Of a stretch of DNA of 64,000 nucleotides, positions 51,605-60,237 are shown one piece after another. Positions within the stretch are counted from its first letter, which is position 1. The number at the start of each line of letters is the position of its first letter. This DNA is from Eubacterium sp. AF36-5BH. GTDB taxonomy: Bacteria > Bacillota > Clostridia > Lachnospirales > Lachnospiraceae. Made by a program: the position numbers and the translations under genes. The DNA is taken from assembly GCF_003460505.1 (NCBI RefSeq), contig NZ_QTVG01000011.1, forward strand, positions 15,244 to 79,243. The letters are read 5' to 3'. Under the pieces are notes generated by a model, which worked only from the letters and a program-made list of their open reading frames with translations, did not search any database and had not been told where the DNA came from.

Positions 51605-53488
51605 TTATTTTCCAAGTGTTTTGAAGTAATCATATTTCAGTGTTAAGTCATTTTTTCTAAATAATTTGTTTACCTTGTCGCTTGTTTCTTCAAGTTTCTT
51701 TTTGGAAATTTTCTTTCCGTTAACAACTTCGCCGTTTTCGACATACACATTACCGTCGTACCAGGAATAATCGCTGAAATAAGCAAGCCCTTTGTATTTA
51801 GGTGACAATGCATTAGTTCCCAAATAATAATTGCTATTATAGTCAATTCCAAACAAATTAAGGACAGTAGGCAGGATGTTCATCTGCATTGTAACTTTAT
51901 TAAATGACTGGGATTTAATGTCGCTGCTCCAAATAAAGAATGGAGTGTTGTTAATTAAGTTGCCCTGTGTATCTTTATATTTGTCCAAAACAGTTTTGTC
52001 ATTAATTGTGTAAAGGTAATGGTCTGCGTAGGCAACTATAACTGTGTTATCGTACAAACCGTTATCCTTAAGTGCCTGAATAAGAAGACCAACCATATAA
52101 TCAGTTTCGCCAACCATAAGTTTAGCCGATTCTTCCTCGCTTAAATCAGGAACATTCCCCTTGCCGTACTTGTTTTCGGCAACAAGCTTACCAACTTCCT
52201 TACTTGTTGTAAAAGGAGTATGTGGTGTATATGAAATAATATAATCCACAAATTTACCTTTCTGTTTAAACATCTGATTGTAGAAAGTTTTATTTAAAAT
52301 AAGCTGTCGGTCAAGTTCATAATCCAAGTCGCTGTAGTGACCAATATCTTTTAAACCAAAATAGTTGTCATAGCCCCAACTCTTGTAATTAATACCTCTC
52401 GAGTAAAAACCTGAAGTGTTCATATGAAAAGCATTTACAGAATAGCCTTCATTTTTAAACAGCTTAGCCATTGTGTGGTTGTTTGTGTTCGTATTTAGCG
52501 TATAAACATTTTCAGTATAAGAAGCAGGAGTTGTGAACCCGGTATTAACTGCAAATTCTGAGTTAAAAGTTGAACCACCACCGGTATATATTGAATAATG
52601 CTTTTTAAAATCAATAGAATTCTTCTTTAAATTATATAAGTTAGGCGTTGTTTTTTTAGTTAAAAGCCATGTGTCCATACCCTCTAACTGTAGGAAAATA
52701 ACATTTTTTCCTTTGAACATACCTGTATATTTATCACTTGTTTTTGTATCTTTTGCCTTGTAAATGCTGTCCAAAAACGCTTTGTCCTTAGAATTAATTT
52801 TTTCTTTAGGCTTAACGAAAGTAATATAAAAGTTCCTAAAAGAATATTCGTACAAACCTGAAACTCTCATACTTTTATTGCTGTCACTGTAGCTGTTGTA
52901 AACATTTCTAGGATTTTTAAAACTGCTCCATTTTAAATGGCTGTTAGCAAAACCTAAACCTAAAGGTGCAGCTAAATGCAAAACAATAAAAATAACAAAA
53001 ATAACAAGCAGTCTTTTAGGTCTGAAATCTCTCTTTGGAGAAAACTTTCTGAAAACAATTATTGCTATTATAAGAATAATAACTGCCGCAACGTAAATTA
53101 TAGGATTGGCGTGAATAATTGTATCAACAATATAAGAGCTACCCTCGCTTGCCATAAGCATTAAGTTAAAGCTAAAATAAAAACCTGTTAATGAGTAGTA
53201 AACAGTGTTAGTTAAAAACAATACGTATGCCAAAATAAAAAGCACCCAGTAAGCAATGCTACAACCTTTTCCTTTAAGACAGGTTATGATTCCAATAAAT
53301 AGGAAAATCCAAACCAAAGTAAAAATATTAGGTGCAGGATAAAAGGTTGGGAAATACCCTATGGCATAACCAAACGCCCTTGTAAAAATGTCCATTAAAA
53401 GAAATGGAATAATTAAATATAAGGTATATCTGTGAACAGATATGTATCTTCTTATTTTTAAAAATAAATCTTTGATTTTAGCGTTCAT
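51605..53488 (-). CDS. LTA synthase-family membrane sulfatase-fold enzyme
   Basis: 627 residues from the ATG at 53488 (GGGAGG upstream on the minus strand); an in-frame Met ten codons earlier has no site. Five N-terminal membrane helices (to about residue 190) precede an extracellular alkaline phosphatase-like domain: FLQLEGMDTWL, the nucleophile Thr in TGGGSTFNSEFAVNTGF, NAFHMNTSGFYSRG and a metal-binding YADHYL. LtaS-type enzymes transfer glycerol-phosphate from phosphatidylglycerol onto a lipid anchor. Whether it is a primer or a polymerase is not clear. It may act with the neighbouring glycosyltransferase on the envelope. Confidence 0.9.
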   Translation of the reverse strand: MNAKIKDLFLKIRRYISVHRYTLYLIIPFLLMDIFTRAFGYAIGYFPTFYPAPNIFTLVWIFLFIGIITCLKGKGCSIAYWVLFILAYVLFLTNTVYYSLTGFYFSFNLMLMASEGSSYIVDTIIHANPIIYVAAVIILIIAIIVFRKFSPKRDFRPKRLLVIFVIFIVLHLAAPLGLGFANSHLKWSSFKNPRNVYNSYSDSNKSMRVSGLYEYSFRNFYITFVKPKEKINSKDKAFLDSIYKAKDTKTSDKYTGMFKGKNVIFLQLEGMDTWLLTKKTTPNLYNLKKNSIDFKKHYSIYTGGGSTFNSEFAVNTGFTTPASYTENVYTLNTNTNNHTMAKLFKNEGYSVNAFHMNTSGFYSRGINYKSWGYDNYFGLKDIGHYSDLDYELDRQLILNKTFYNQMFKQKGKFVDYIISYTPHTPFTTSKEVGKLVAENKYGKGNVPDLSEEESAKLMVGETDYMVGLLIQALKDNGLYDNTVIVAYADHYLYTINDKTVLDKYKDTQGNLINNTPFFIWSSDIKSQSFNKVTMQMNILPTVLNLFGIDYNSNYYLGTNALSPKYKGLAYFSDYSWYDGNVYVENGEVVNGKKISKKKLEETSDKVNKLFRKNDLTLKYDYFKTLGK

Positions 53489-53747
53489 AATAATCCTCCC
53501 AAATGTGAAATAGAACAAATATTAAGATAGCACAAATAAGAAAAAAAGTGAAATGTTTTTAAGGTATTGAAGTTGTAAAATATAAAATTTTTTTTAACCA
53601 TTGTGGAGAAGAAAGAGAAATAGTGTTAAAAAGAAAAAAGTAGTGTAAATAAATTAGTTTTAAATTATCCAAGTTGCAAAATATGTATAAATAGAATAAA
53701 ATAGGTTCGGACCATCAAAAAGCATTACTTATATATGAAAGGAACAG

Positions 53748-54596
53748 ATGACTTTTATGGAAATGTTAAAGATAAAAAACTTAACACATGACTTCGTTGA
53801 CGAAGAAGAGGGAACCACATTGAGAGCTGTTGATAATGTGTCTTTAGATGTGGAAAAAGGACAGTTTATTGCAGTATTAGGCCATAACGGTTCAGGAAAA
53901 TCATCTTTGGCAAAACATATTAATGCACTACTTGCTCCAACTGAGGGAACAGTATTTTTAGATGGTATGGACACAAAGGATCAAAAACTTCTTTGGGACA
54001 TAAGACAGAACGCGGGAATGGTGTTTCAGAATCCTGACAATCAGATTGTTGCAACAATGGTTGAAGAGGATGTGGCATTTGGCCCTGAAAACCTGAAAGT
54101 CCCAACAGCCGAAATTTGGAAAAGAGTAGAGAAGGCGTTGGGGGCTGTAGGCATGACAAAGTACAGACACAAGTCCCCTCTTAAACTTTCAGGAGGTCAG
54201 AAGCAGAGAGTGGCAATTGCCGGAATAATTGCCATGGAACCACAGTGTATAGTCTTAGATGAACCCACAGCCATGCTCGACCCTGTAGGCAGAAAAGAAG
54301 TTATTGAAACACTTCATACATTAAATAAGGAAAAGAATATAACAATTATTTTAATTACCCACCACATGAACGAAGTAATTGGAGCAGATAAAGTTTTTGT
54401 AATGGATGACGGAAAGTTAATTATGGAAGGAACTCCAAGAGAGATTTTCAGTAAAGTAGATAAAATCAAAAAAATCGGTTTGGAAGTGCCGCAGGTTACA
54501 GAGTTAGGTCATTTGTTACGAACAAGCGGTTTAAATATAAATGAAGGTATATTAAGCATAGACGAACTTGTTAATGAAATAAAAAAAGCAAAGTGA
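53748..54596 (+). CDS. ecfA1: ECF transporter ATPase subunit A1
   Basis: 282 residues. It is the first ATPase of the energy-coupling factor module for vitamin uptake. Walker A is GHNGSGKSS, the signature is [13 protein letters not shown], Walker B is [12 protein letters not shown] and the switch His is ITHHMNE. The ATG at 53748 follows AAAGGAA. The stop overlaps the GTGA junction of ecfA2. No substrate-binding S component is adjacent, so the module is probably shared by several S proteins encoded elsewhere. Confidence 0.96.
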   Translation: MTFMEMLKIKNLTHDFVDEEEGTTLRAVDNVSLDVEKGQFIAVLGHNGSGKSSLAKHINALLAPTEGTVFLDGMDTKDQKLLWDIRQNAGMVFQNPDNQIVATMVEEDVAFGPENLKVPTAEIWKRVEKALGAVGMTKYRHKSPLKLSGGQKQRVAIAGIIAMEPQCIVLDEPTAMLDPVGRKEVIETLHTLNKEKNITIILITHHMNEVIGADKVFVMDDGKLIMEGTPREIFSKVDKIKKIGLEVPQVTELGHLLRTSGLNINEGILSIDELVNEIKKAK

Positions 54597-54604
54597 GAAA
54601 TAGA

Positions 54605-55453
54605 ATGTCTTTAAAATTAGAAAATGTAAGTTATATTTATGAAAAAGGAACAACTTCAGAAACAGCAGCAATAAAGAATATCAATTTAGAAATTGAAAAA
54701 GGTGAATTTATTGCGATAATCGGGCACACCGGTTCTGGCAAATCAACATTAATACAGCATTTTAATGGCTTGGAAAAAGCAACTGAAGGTAATGTTTACT
54801 TTGACGGGAAAAATATATATGACAAAGATTTTGATTTAAGACAGCTAAGATGCAAAGTAGGGCTGGTATTTCAGTACCCTGAGCATCAGTTATTTGAAGA
54901 ATCAGTAATTAAAGATGTATGCTTCGGACCAAACAACCAGGGCTTGTCAACAGAAGAGGCAATCAATAAGGCAAAAGAAGCTTTGAGTCTTGTAGGTGTC
55001 AAGGAAGAACTTTTTGATAAATCGCCATTTGAACTGTCAGGCGGGCAGAAAAGAAGAGTGGCTATTGCCGGTGTTTTGGCAATGGAGCCTGATATTTTGA
55101 TTTTGGATGAGCCAACAGCAGGTCTTGATCCGGCAGGACGAGATAAGATTCTTAACTGCATCGAAAATCTTCATAAGAAAAAAGGCATGGCAGTTGTTCT
55201 CGTTTCTCATAGCATGGAAGACGTGGCAAATTACGCTGAAAGAATCATTGTAATGAATAACGGAAGCGTAATGTTTGATGACACACCGAAAAAAGTATTT
55301 AAACATTATAAGGAACTGGAAAAAATCGGTTTGGCAGCTCCACAGATAACTTATATTATGCATCAGCTAAAAGAAAACGGGCTGGATGTGGACGAAAACA
55401 TAATCAATGTAGAAGATGCTAAAGAAAATATTTTAAAGGCACTTGGAAAATAA
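54605..55453 (+). CDS. ecfA2: ECF transporter ATPase subunit A2
   Basis: 282 residues from the ATG at 54605 (MSLKLENVSYIYEKGT, the usual start of EcfA2); a GTG at 54593 overlapping the ecfA1 stop is an alternative that adds four residues. Walker A is GHTGSGKST, the signature is LSGGQKRRVAIAG, Walker B is ILILDEPTAGLD and the switch His is VSHSMED. It pairs with EcfA1 and EcfT. Confidence 0.95.
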   Translation: MSLKLENVSYIYEKGTTSETAAIKNINLEIEKGEFIAIIGHTGSGKSTLIQHFNGLEKATEGNVYFDGKNIYDKDFDLRQLRCKVGLVFQYPEHQLFEESVIKDVCFGPNNQGLSTEEAINKAKEALSLVGVKEELFDKSPFELSGGQKRRVAIAGVLAMEPDILILDEPTAGLDPAGRDKILNCIENLHKKKGMAVVLVSHSMEDVANYAERIIVMNNGSVMFDDTPKKVFKHYKELEKIGLAAPQITYIMHQLKENGLDVDENIINVEDAKENILKALGK

Positions 55454-55484
55454 AGCAATAAATGACAGAATAATCCACCAGATT

Positions 55485-55578
55485 GATTAAGTAGTATACT
55501 TGAATGTATTAGGCGAATAGCCAGTCAGATAGATTAAGTAGTATATTCGAGTTTATCAGGCGAATAGCCAGTCAGATA
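55485..55578 (+). repeat. 47-bp tandem duplication
   Basis: GATTAAGTAGTATA...GGCGAATAGCCAGTCAGATA occurs at about 55485 and 55532, in the spacer between ecfA2 and ecfT. Confidence 0.75.
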
Positions 55579-55628
55579 AAGATGTTAATAATCTTAAAGC
55601 AAATGATAATAAGTTTTAGATTTTTGAA

Positions 55629-55692
55629 ATTATAAGTTAGTAAGTATAAGCATATTACAAATTATAGGTTAGTAAATATAAGGATATTACAA
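55629..55692 (+). repeat. 32-bp tandem duplication
   Basis: ATTATA(A/G)GTTAGTAA(G/A)TATAAG, then (C/G)ATATTACAA, is found at 55629 and 55661, directly before ecfT. Confidence 0.75.
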
Positions 55693-55710
55693 TTAATTTA
55701 GGAAGAAGAA

Positions 55711-56505
55711 ATGGCAAATATAACAATAGGACAATATTATCCGGAAAATTCAATAATACACAAATTAGACCCTCGAGTAAAATTATTTGGCACAATGGTT
55801 TTTATCGTTATGTTATTTTTACTTGATAGTGTTCTGGGCTATATATTATTTACGGTATTTATGGCAGCGATAATCAAGGCATCAAAAGTACCCTTTGGAA
55901 AATTATTAAAAGGAGTAAGAGCAATTCTTTTTATTCTACTTTTTAGTGCCGTATTGAACGTGTTTATGACACCGGGAGAAGAATTATTTTCAATATGGGC
56001 ATTAACAGTAACAAAAGAAGGCTTGATAAAAGCCGGTTTTATAGCAATAAGACTGGTTTATCTGGTAATTTGTACTTCGGTAATGACACTTACAACAACA
56101 CCAAATGACTTAGCTGACGGCTTGGAAAAATCATTTGGTTTTCTAAAAGTTATAAGATTTCCGGTACATGAAATTGCAATGATTATGTCACTGGCATTAA
56201 GATTCATACCAACATTAATGGAAGAAACAGAAAAAATAACAAAGGCACAAAAAGCAAGAGGCGCACAGTTTGACACAGGAAACATACTGCAGAAGGCAAA
56301 AAGCCTTATTCCAATTCTTATACCTTTGTTTATTTCGTCAATTAGAAGAGCCATTGACCTGGCAACAGCAATGGAAGCCAGATGTTATCACAGTGGCGAT
56401 AGAACAAAGATGAAACCACTAAAATACGCTAAGCGTGATTACATGGCGTATGGCAGTTACGTGTTAATTGTAGCAAGTTTATGTGTTGTTACTTATGTGA
56501 TTTGA
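55711..56505 (+). CDS. ecfT: ECF transporter transmembrane subunit T
   Basis: 264 residues with about six membrane segments. Two coupling-helix Ala-Arg motifs are visible: QKARGAQFDTG and MEARCYHSGDRTKM (usually ARG; the second is ARC here). The start ITIGQYYPENSIIHKLDPRVKLFGTMVFIV is typical of EcfT. AGGAAG precedes the ATG. The 257-bp spacer after ecfA2 holds two tandem duplications, an unusual break in this operon. Confidence 0.94.
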   Translation: MANITIGQYYPENSIIHKLDPRVKLFGTMVFIVMLFLLDSVLGYILFTVFMAAIIKASKVPFGKLLKGVRAILFILLFSAVLNVFMTPGEELFSIWALTVTKEGLIKAGFIAIRLVYLVICTSVMTLTTTPNDLADGLEKSFGFLKVIRFPVHEIAMIMSLALRFIPTLMEETEKITKAQKARGAQFDTGNILQKAKSLIPILIPLFISSIRRAIDLATAMEARCYHSGDRTKMKPLKYAKRDYMAYGSYVLIVASLCVVTYVI

Positions 56506-56551
56506 GTTTGAAATATATAATGTGGAAATCAAGTACAGAAAATAAATTAGT

Positions 56552-56665
56552 ATATGGAACTATGATGTTAAATAGCAGGTATATTGATATATAGAACTTT
56601 TATATTGAATAGCAGGTATATTGATATATAGAACTTTGATGTTGAATAGCAAGTATGCTGATAAA
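56552..56665 (+). repeat. 37-bp tandem repeat, about three units
   Basis: ATAGCAGGTATATTGATATA occurs at 56572 and 56609, and ATAGCAAGTATGCTGATA at 56646, each preceded by a GAACTnTnATnTT(A/G)A segment. It lies between ecfT and truA. Confidence 0.75.
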
Positions 56666-56719
56666 TAAGATTTGTATATTCAATGAGAATTGTATAGTTG
56701 ATAATAGAAAGATAGAAAA

Positions 56720-57460
56720 ATGAAGAGAGTCAGATTAATTATTTCCTACGATGGAACCAACTATTGTGGTTGGCAAATTCAAAAAAACGGAATAACCGTT
56801 GAAGAAATTATAAATAGAGAATTATCCTCTCTTTTAAAAGAGGATATTGCGGTAATTGGAGCAAGTAGAACCGATTCAGGAGTTCATGCGGTTGCTAATG
56901 TGGCAGTTTTTGATACCGACACAAAAATACCGGCAGAGAAAATTTCTTTTGCACTTAACCAAAGACTACCTGATGACATAAGAATTCAGAAGTCCGAGAA
57001 AGTGCCACAGGATTTCCATCCAAGATATTGCAATAGCACTAAAACATACGAATACAAAATTTTAAATAGAAGATTTCCTGATCCGTTAAACAGATTGTAC
57101 ACTCATTTTGTATATCTACCATTGGACGTGGATAAAATGAAAAAAGCAGCAGAATACATTGTAGGAGAACATGATTTTGCAAGCTTTTGTTCAGCAGGAA
57201 GTCAGGTAAAAACCACAGTAAGAACAGTTTACACTTTGGATGTGTCAAAAGAAAATGATATTATAAGTATAAAAATAAGTGGAAATGGATTCCTTTACAA
57301 CATGGTTAGAATAATAGTGGGAACCCTGCTAAAGGTAGGATTGTCAGTCTATCCGCCTGAACATGTAAAAGAAATACTTGATTCAAAAGACAGATACATG
57401 GCAGGACCAAAAGCTCCCGCAAGAGGTTTAACATTAATAGGAATTGAGTATGAGGAATAG
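56720..57460 (+). CDS. truA: tRNA pseudouridine synthase A
   Basis: 246 residues. It makes pseudouridine at tRNA positions 38-40. The catalytic Asp is in GASRTDSGVHA (about 48-58). KRVRLIISYDGTNYCGWQIQKNG and GNGFLYNMVRIIVGTLLKVG are diagnostic. The ribosome binding site is weak (AGAAAGA). truA beside the ecf genes and rplM-rpsI is the usual Firmicute order. Confidence 0.96.
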   Translation: MKRVRLIISYDGTNYCGWQIQKNGITVEEIINRELSSLLKEDIAVIGASRTDSGVHAVANVAVFDTDTKIPAEKISFALNQRLPDDIRIQKSEKVPQDFHPRYCNSTKTYEYKILNRRFPDPLNRLYTHFVYLPLDVDKMKKAAEYIVGEHDFASFCSAGSQVKTTVRTVYTLDVSKENDIISIKISGNGFLYNMVRIIVGTLLKVGLSVYPPEHVKEILDSKDRYMAGPKAPARGLTLIGIEYEE

Positions 57461-57575
57461 TGGAATGAAATATTTGGAAATAAGTGAAAGACTAAAATCC
57501 ACTTCAAGATACTAAAAGTGGAAATAAACTTTTCACTTCAGGCAGAAAAATTGTATAAAAATTGAAAAAATCGTG

Positions 57576-57604
57576 TTGACACGTAAATTTAGTTATTGTA
57601 TAAT
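57576..57604 (+). promoter_or_regulatory. Consensus promoter of rplM-rpsI
   Basis: TTGACA (57576-57581), 17 bp, TATAAT (57599-57604): a perfect sigma-A promoter. Confidence 0.9.
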
Positions 57605-57610
57605 ACATCA

Positions 57611-57720
57611 GTATTGTGACGTGTTATGCACGTTAGTTTTTTGTGTCTTAGCCAAAGCCCCGGTACGGACATGAAATGAATTAAAGAATTTAGATAAGCA
57701 AAATTTCAGGAGGTAAACCA
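57611..57720 (+). promoter_or_regulatory. rplM mRNA leader, probable L13-type
   Basis: The untranslated region has ACGTG TTATG CACGT (hairpin near 57619), then TGTCTTAGCCAAAGCCCCGGTACGGACA, which folds with TGTC/GACA ends. Firmicutes commonly have an autoregulatory L13 leader at this place; assigning this one to that family is by position and GC-rich structure only. Confidence 0.5.
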
Positions 57721-58149
57721 ATGAAAACATATATGGCTAGTCCAGCAGATATTGAGAGAAAATGGTATGTAGTTGATGCTACAGGATATACATTAGGACG
57801 TTTGTCATCAGAAGTTGCTAAGATTTTAAGAGGAAAGAACAAACCACAGTTCACACCTCATATCGACACAGGTGACTATGTAATTATTACAAACGCAGAC
57901 AAGATTAAGGTAACAGGAAAGAAATTAGAACAGAAGATTTACTATCATCATTCAGAATACGTTGGTGGTATGAAAGAAGTTACTCTTAAAGAAAAACTTG
58001 CTAAGAAACCTGAAAGCGTTATTGAACTTGCAGTTAAGGGAATGCTTCCAAAGGGACCTTTAGGAAGAAGCATGATTAAGAAACTTTTTGTTTATGCTGG
58101 AGCAGAGCATCCACATGCAGCTCAGAAACCAGAAGAATTAACATTTTAG
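57721..58149 (+). CDS. rplM: 50S ribosomal protein L13
   Basis: 142 residues. L13 is an early large-subunit assembly protein. [61 protein letters not shown] and [35 protein letters not shown] are diagnostic. AGGAGG precedes the ATG. It is followed 22 bp later by rpsI. Confidence 0.98.
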   Translation: MKTYMASPADIERKWYVVDATGYTLGRLSSEVAKILRGKNKPQFTPHIDTGDYVIITNADKIKVTGKKLEQKIYYHHSEYVGGMKEVTLKEKLAKKPESVIELAVKGMLPKGPLGRSMIKKLFVYAGAEHPHAAQKPEELTF

Positions 58150-58171
58150 TTAACTGAAAGGAGAAAATAAC

Positions 58172-58564
58172 ATGGCTACAGAAAAGTATTATGGAACAGG
58201 TAGAAGAAAAAGCAGTGTTGCTAGAGTATATGTAATGCCTGGAAATGGAAATATAACAATTAATAAAAGAGATATTGATGAATATTTTGGTCTTGAAACA
58301 TTAAAGGTTATCGTTCGTCAGCCACTTGAAACAATCGGTGCAACAGACAAGTTCGATATCAAAGTTAGTGTTCATGGCGGTGGATACACAGGACAGGCTG
58401 GTGCTATCAGACATGGTATCGCTAGAGCATTAGTACAGGCTGATGCTGAAAACAGACCTGCATTAAAGAAGGCTGGATTCTTAACAAGAGATTCAAGAAT
58501 GAAAGAAAGAAAGAAATACGGTCTCAAAGCAGCTCGTCGTGCTCCACAGTTCAGCAAGAGATAA
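58172..58564 (+). CDS. rpsI: 30S ribosomal protein S9
   Basis: 130 residues. The C-terminal tail ends [14 protein letters not shown]; its last Arg contacts the P-site tRNA anticodon. [34 protein letters not shown] and [19 protein letters not shown] are typical. GAAAGGAG precedes the ATG. Last gene of the operon. Confidence 0.98.
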   Translation: MATEKYYGTGRRKSSVARVYVMPGNGNITINKRDIDEYFGLETLKVIVRQPLETIGATDKFDIKVSVHGGGYTGQAGAIRHGIARALVQADAENRPALKKAGFLTRDSRMKERKKYGLKAARRAPQFSKR

Positions 58565-58594
58565 TTTGTGGAAAAAATCAAATATACAAGAATA

Positions 58595-58626
58595 CCCCGA
58601 AAACATAGGCTTTTCGGGGTTTTTCT
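58595..58626 (+). terminator. Terminator of rplM-rpsI
   Basis: CCCCGAAAA (58595-58603) pairs with TTTTCGGGG (58611-58619), followed by T-run. Confidence 0.95.
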
Positions 58627-58704
58627 TTATTTAAAAAAATCATTAATAATGGTTGATTCGGACTCGTGAGTGACAAGTGAGTGACATATTAGTGACAAAT
58701 TTTA

Positions 58705-58732
58705 TTGAATTAAAACTTTGATTTGATATAAT
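58705..58732 (+). promoter_or_regulatory. Promoter of the putative antitoxin RNA
   Basis: TTGAAT (58705-58710), 16 bp, TATAAT (58727-58732) with TG upstream. Repeated GTGAGTGACA/AGTGACA segments lie at 58665-58700 just before it. Confidence 0.6.
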
Positions 58733-58738
58733 GTACTT

Positions 58739-58845
58739 AACAAGAGAACCGAAAGCTAGGTCAAGGCTAGCCGTCTCGGTCTATTGGAAACTAAAAAATA
58801 GTCGTCCTACTTATACCAGAGAACAAGGACGACTATTTTTTATTG
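58739..58845 (+). ncRNA. Putative antisense antitoxin RNA (RatA-like arrangement)
   Basis: From the promoter above, transcription would give an about 105-nt RNA. Its 5' part folds as ACCGA...GCTAG/CTAGC...TCGGT, and its 3' end is the hairpin AATAGTCGTCCT/AGGACGACTATT (58797-58837) with a T-run. It is antisense to the last codons and the terminator of the small toxin-like gene on the minus strand. No ORF is present in it. Confidence 0.55.
58795..58839. terminator. Shared bidirectional terminator of the toxin-antitoxin pair
   Basis: A perfect 14-bp stem (58795-58808 with 58826-58839) with a 17-base loop, A/T runs on both sides. Confidence 0.85.
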
Positions 58846-58919
58846 TCGTGGTACATTAGAATAGCAATAACTAATCCAACAGTTGAAATAATTAGAGATA
58901 ACTCTTCGTATGTACTCAT
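58833..58919 (-). CDS. 28-residue holin-like type I toxin peptide
   Basis: MSTYEELSLIISTVGLVIAI followed by LMYHDNKK: a short acidic start, a single membrane helix and a charged tail. This is the pattern of the Putative Holin-like Toxin family (starts MSTYEALSL...). AAAGGCGGTGATAAT precedes the ATG on the minus strand. A TATAAT at 58990-58995 on the minus strand gives a promoter and about 64-nt leader. The convergent RNA over its 3' end is the probable antitoxin. When unrepressed such peptides damage the membrane. The gene is too short for routine calling. Confidence 0.75.
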   Translation of the reverse strand: MSTYEELSLIISTVGLVIAILMYHDNKK

Positions 58920-59202
58920 ATTATCACCGCCTTTCTCTATGTGAGTAGACGGATAGCCATGTCGCCCCCTTGGTTCCCCTGGTAAGTATATTATATTTTA
59001 AAAATATAGTTTTGTATTTTAGAATTTAATTGTGTAAATAGTAATAGGAGTTTAACATAAAGGTGAATTTGATTTTATCTAAAAAGTGTTGATATATATT
59101 TAACAACGTAGCAAAAATCGTTTCTGGGTGTTTTTCAGGTTGAACCATGATAAAATATATTGGAGCGAGCAGGATATATTAGATTTAATAGAATAAAATA
59201 AC

Positions 59203-59243
59203 AAGCGACTAATTCGAAGTTTGACTTCGGATTAGTCGCTTTT
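59203..59243. terminator. Terminator between the toxin region and the small secreted protein gene
   Basis: AAGCGACTAATTCGAAG pairs with CTTCGGATTAGTCGCTT (59225-59241) with a 5-base loop, followed by TTTTG on the + strand. It lies 30 bp after the stop of the minus-strand gene and so mainly serves that gene. The rest of 58996-59202 has no gene. Confidence 0.85.
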
Positions 59244-59272
59244 GTATAACATAATTTGCAGATACAATTCAA

Positions 59273-59905
59273 TTATTTGCAATATGGACAACCGCATCTG
59301 CAGTAGGTTTTGCTTGGCTTTACTTTTGTTGCAGGTTTAAGGGAATACTTTCGAAGAAGTATTTTAGTGGATTTCTCCGCAACATTACTTTTGCCGTCGC
59401 TAGGTCTTTTCTTTAGGTAGTCGTAAATATCTTTTTCGTCATCACGATCACCAAATTCACCACCAATGCCAAAGTAAATCTGTGATGCGTTCTTTTTGGC
59501 AACAAAAGTTTCGTTTATTTTTGTATATTTACCTTTCTTTAAATGAATCCATTTAACGTATGCTATTTTGTCTTTTTTTGCAATTTTAATAACCACCCAT
59601 TTGTTAATGTCAGTTGATTTCATTTTAAATTTTATTCTGTATTTCCGTCCTTTTGTTATATTGACATCTTGGAATATTTGTGCACCCCAGACACCACCCC
59701 AACCGATAGTTTTTAATTTGGCAGTCCATTTGTTTTTTGCAATACCGACTACTTTTCCATCAGCGGCTTCATACCAGGTATGACCAGGCTTTCCATCAAA
59801 ACCTATGTAATCATGCCAACTAGCCTTAGCAAAAACGCTTGTATTCATGCTTATGACTAACGCAAGCGATAGAGCAATAACGCCTAATTTTTTCATAAAT
59901 TTCAT
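59273..59905 (-). CDS. Secreted protein with carbohydrate-binding-like fold and Cys-rich C terminus
   Basis: 210 residues. A signal peptide (MKFMKKLGVIALSLALVISM, cleavage near VFA) precedes a beta-rich domain (about 30-145) with WGAQIFQDVNITKGRKYRIKFKMKS and QIYFGIGGEFG, the pattern of CBM4/9-like carbohydrate-binding modules. A lysine-rich linker leads to a terminal YCRCGCPYCK with four cysteines. No enzyme domain is present. GGAGG is 9 bases before the ATG on the minus strand. Sugar binding is inferred from the fold pattern only. Confidence 0.75.
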   Translation of the reverse strand: MKFMKKLGVIALSLALVISMNTSVFAKASWHDYIGFDGKPGHTWYEAADGKVVGIAKNKWTAKLKTIGWGGVWGAQIFQDVNITKGRKYRIKFKMKSTDINKWVVIKIAKKDKIAYVKWIHLKKGKYTKINETFVAKKNASQIYFGIGGEFGDRDDEKDIYDYLKKRPSDGKSNVAEKSTKILLRKYSLKPATKVKPSKTYCRCGCPYCK

Positions 59906-60056
59906 AATTGTACACCTCCATTCTTTATTAATGATAAATAGTCATATATTAATTATATAACATATAAGAAATAAATCTATAGAAACTGAGAAAATTTTTC
60001 GAAAATATAAAAAAAAATCGAGATTTTTTCTATTTTTCTCTTTAAATGAAAAAGTA

Positions 60057-60173
60057 ACTGCACGAACATATTGACACCAAATTTTTTAAACCTTAAATGG
60101 GGTGAAAATTGAGCTTTAAATGGTGTATAATAATAAAAAAGTTATTGTTTTGCTATATTTTCGTGCATAGTTA
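60057..60173. repeat. Possible MITE-like element with imperfect terminal inverted repeats
   Basis: AACTGCACGAACATATTG at the left end and, inverted at the right, AACTATGCACGAAAATATAG. The interior is AT-rich with TATAAT at 60126-60131 and no ORF. It lies upstream of the IS30-like element. The remaining spacer 59906-60237 shows nothing else. Confidence 0.4.
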
Positions 60174-60237
60174 ATAAGCGGCATAGCATTAGTTTTGAAA
60201 AAATAACTGCAACCCCGCTTCTTTAAAAGATATGGGA

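Noticed and set aside
58640..58700. tRNA or attachment site near the GTGAGTGACA repeats
   Set aside because: No cloverleaf or integrase is found; the repeats are short and more likely promoter-associated.
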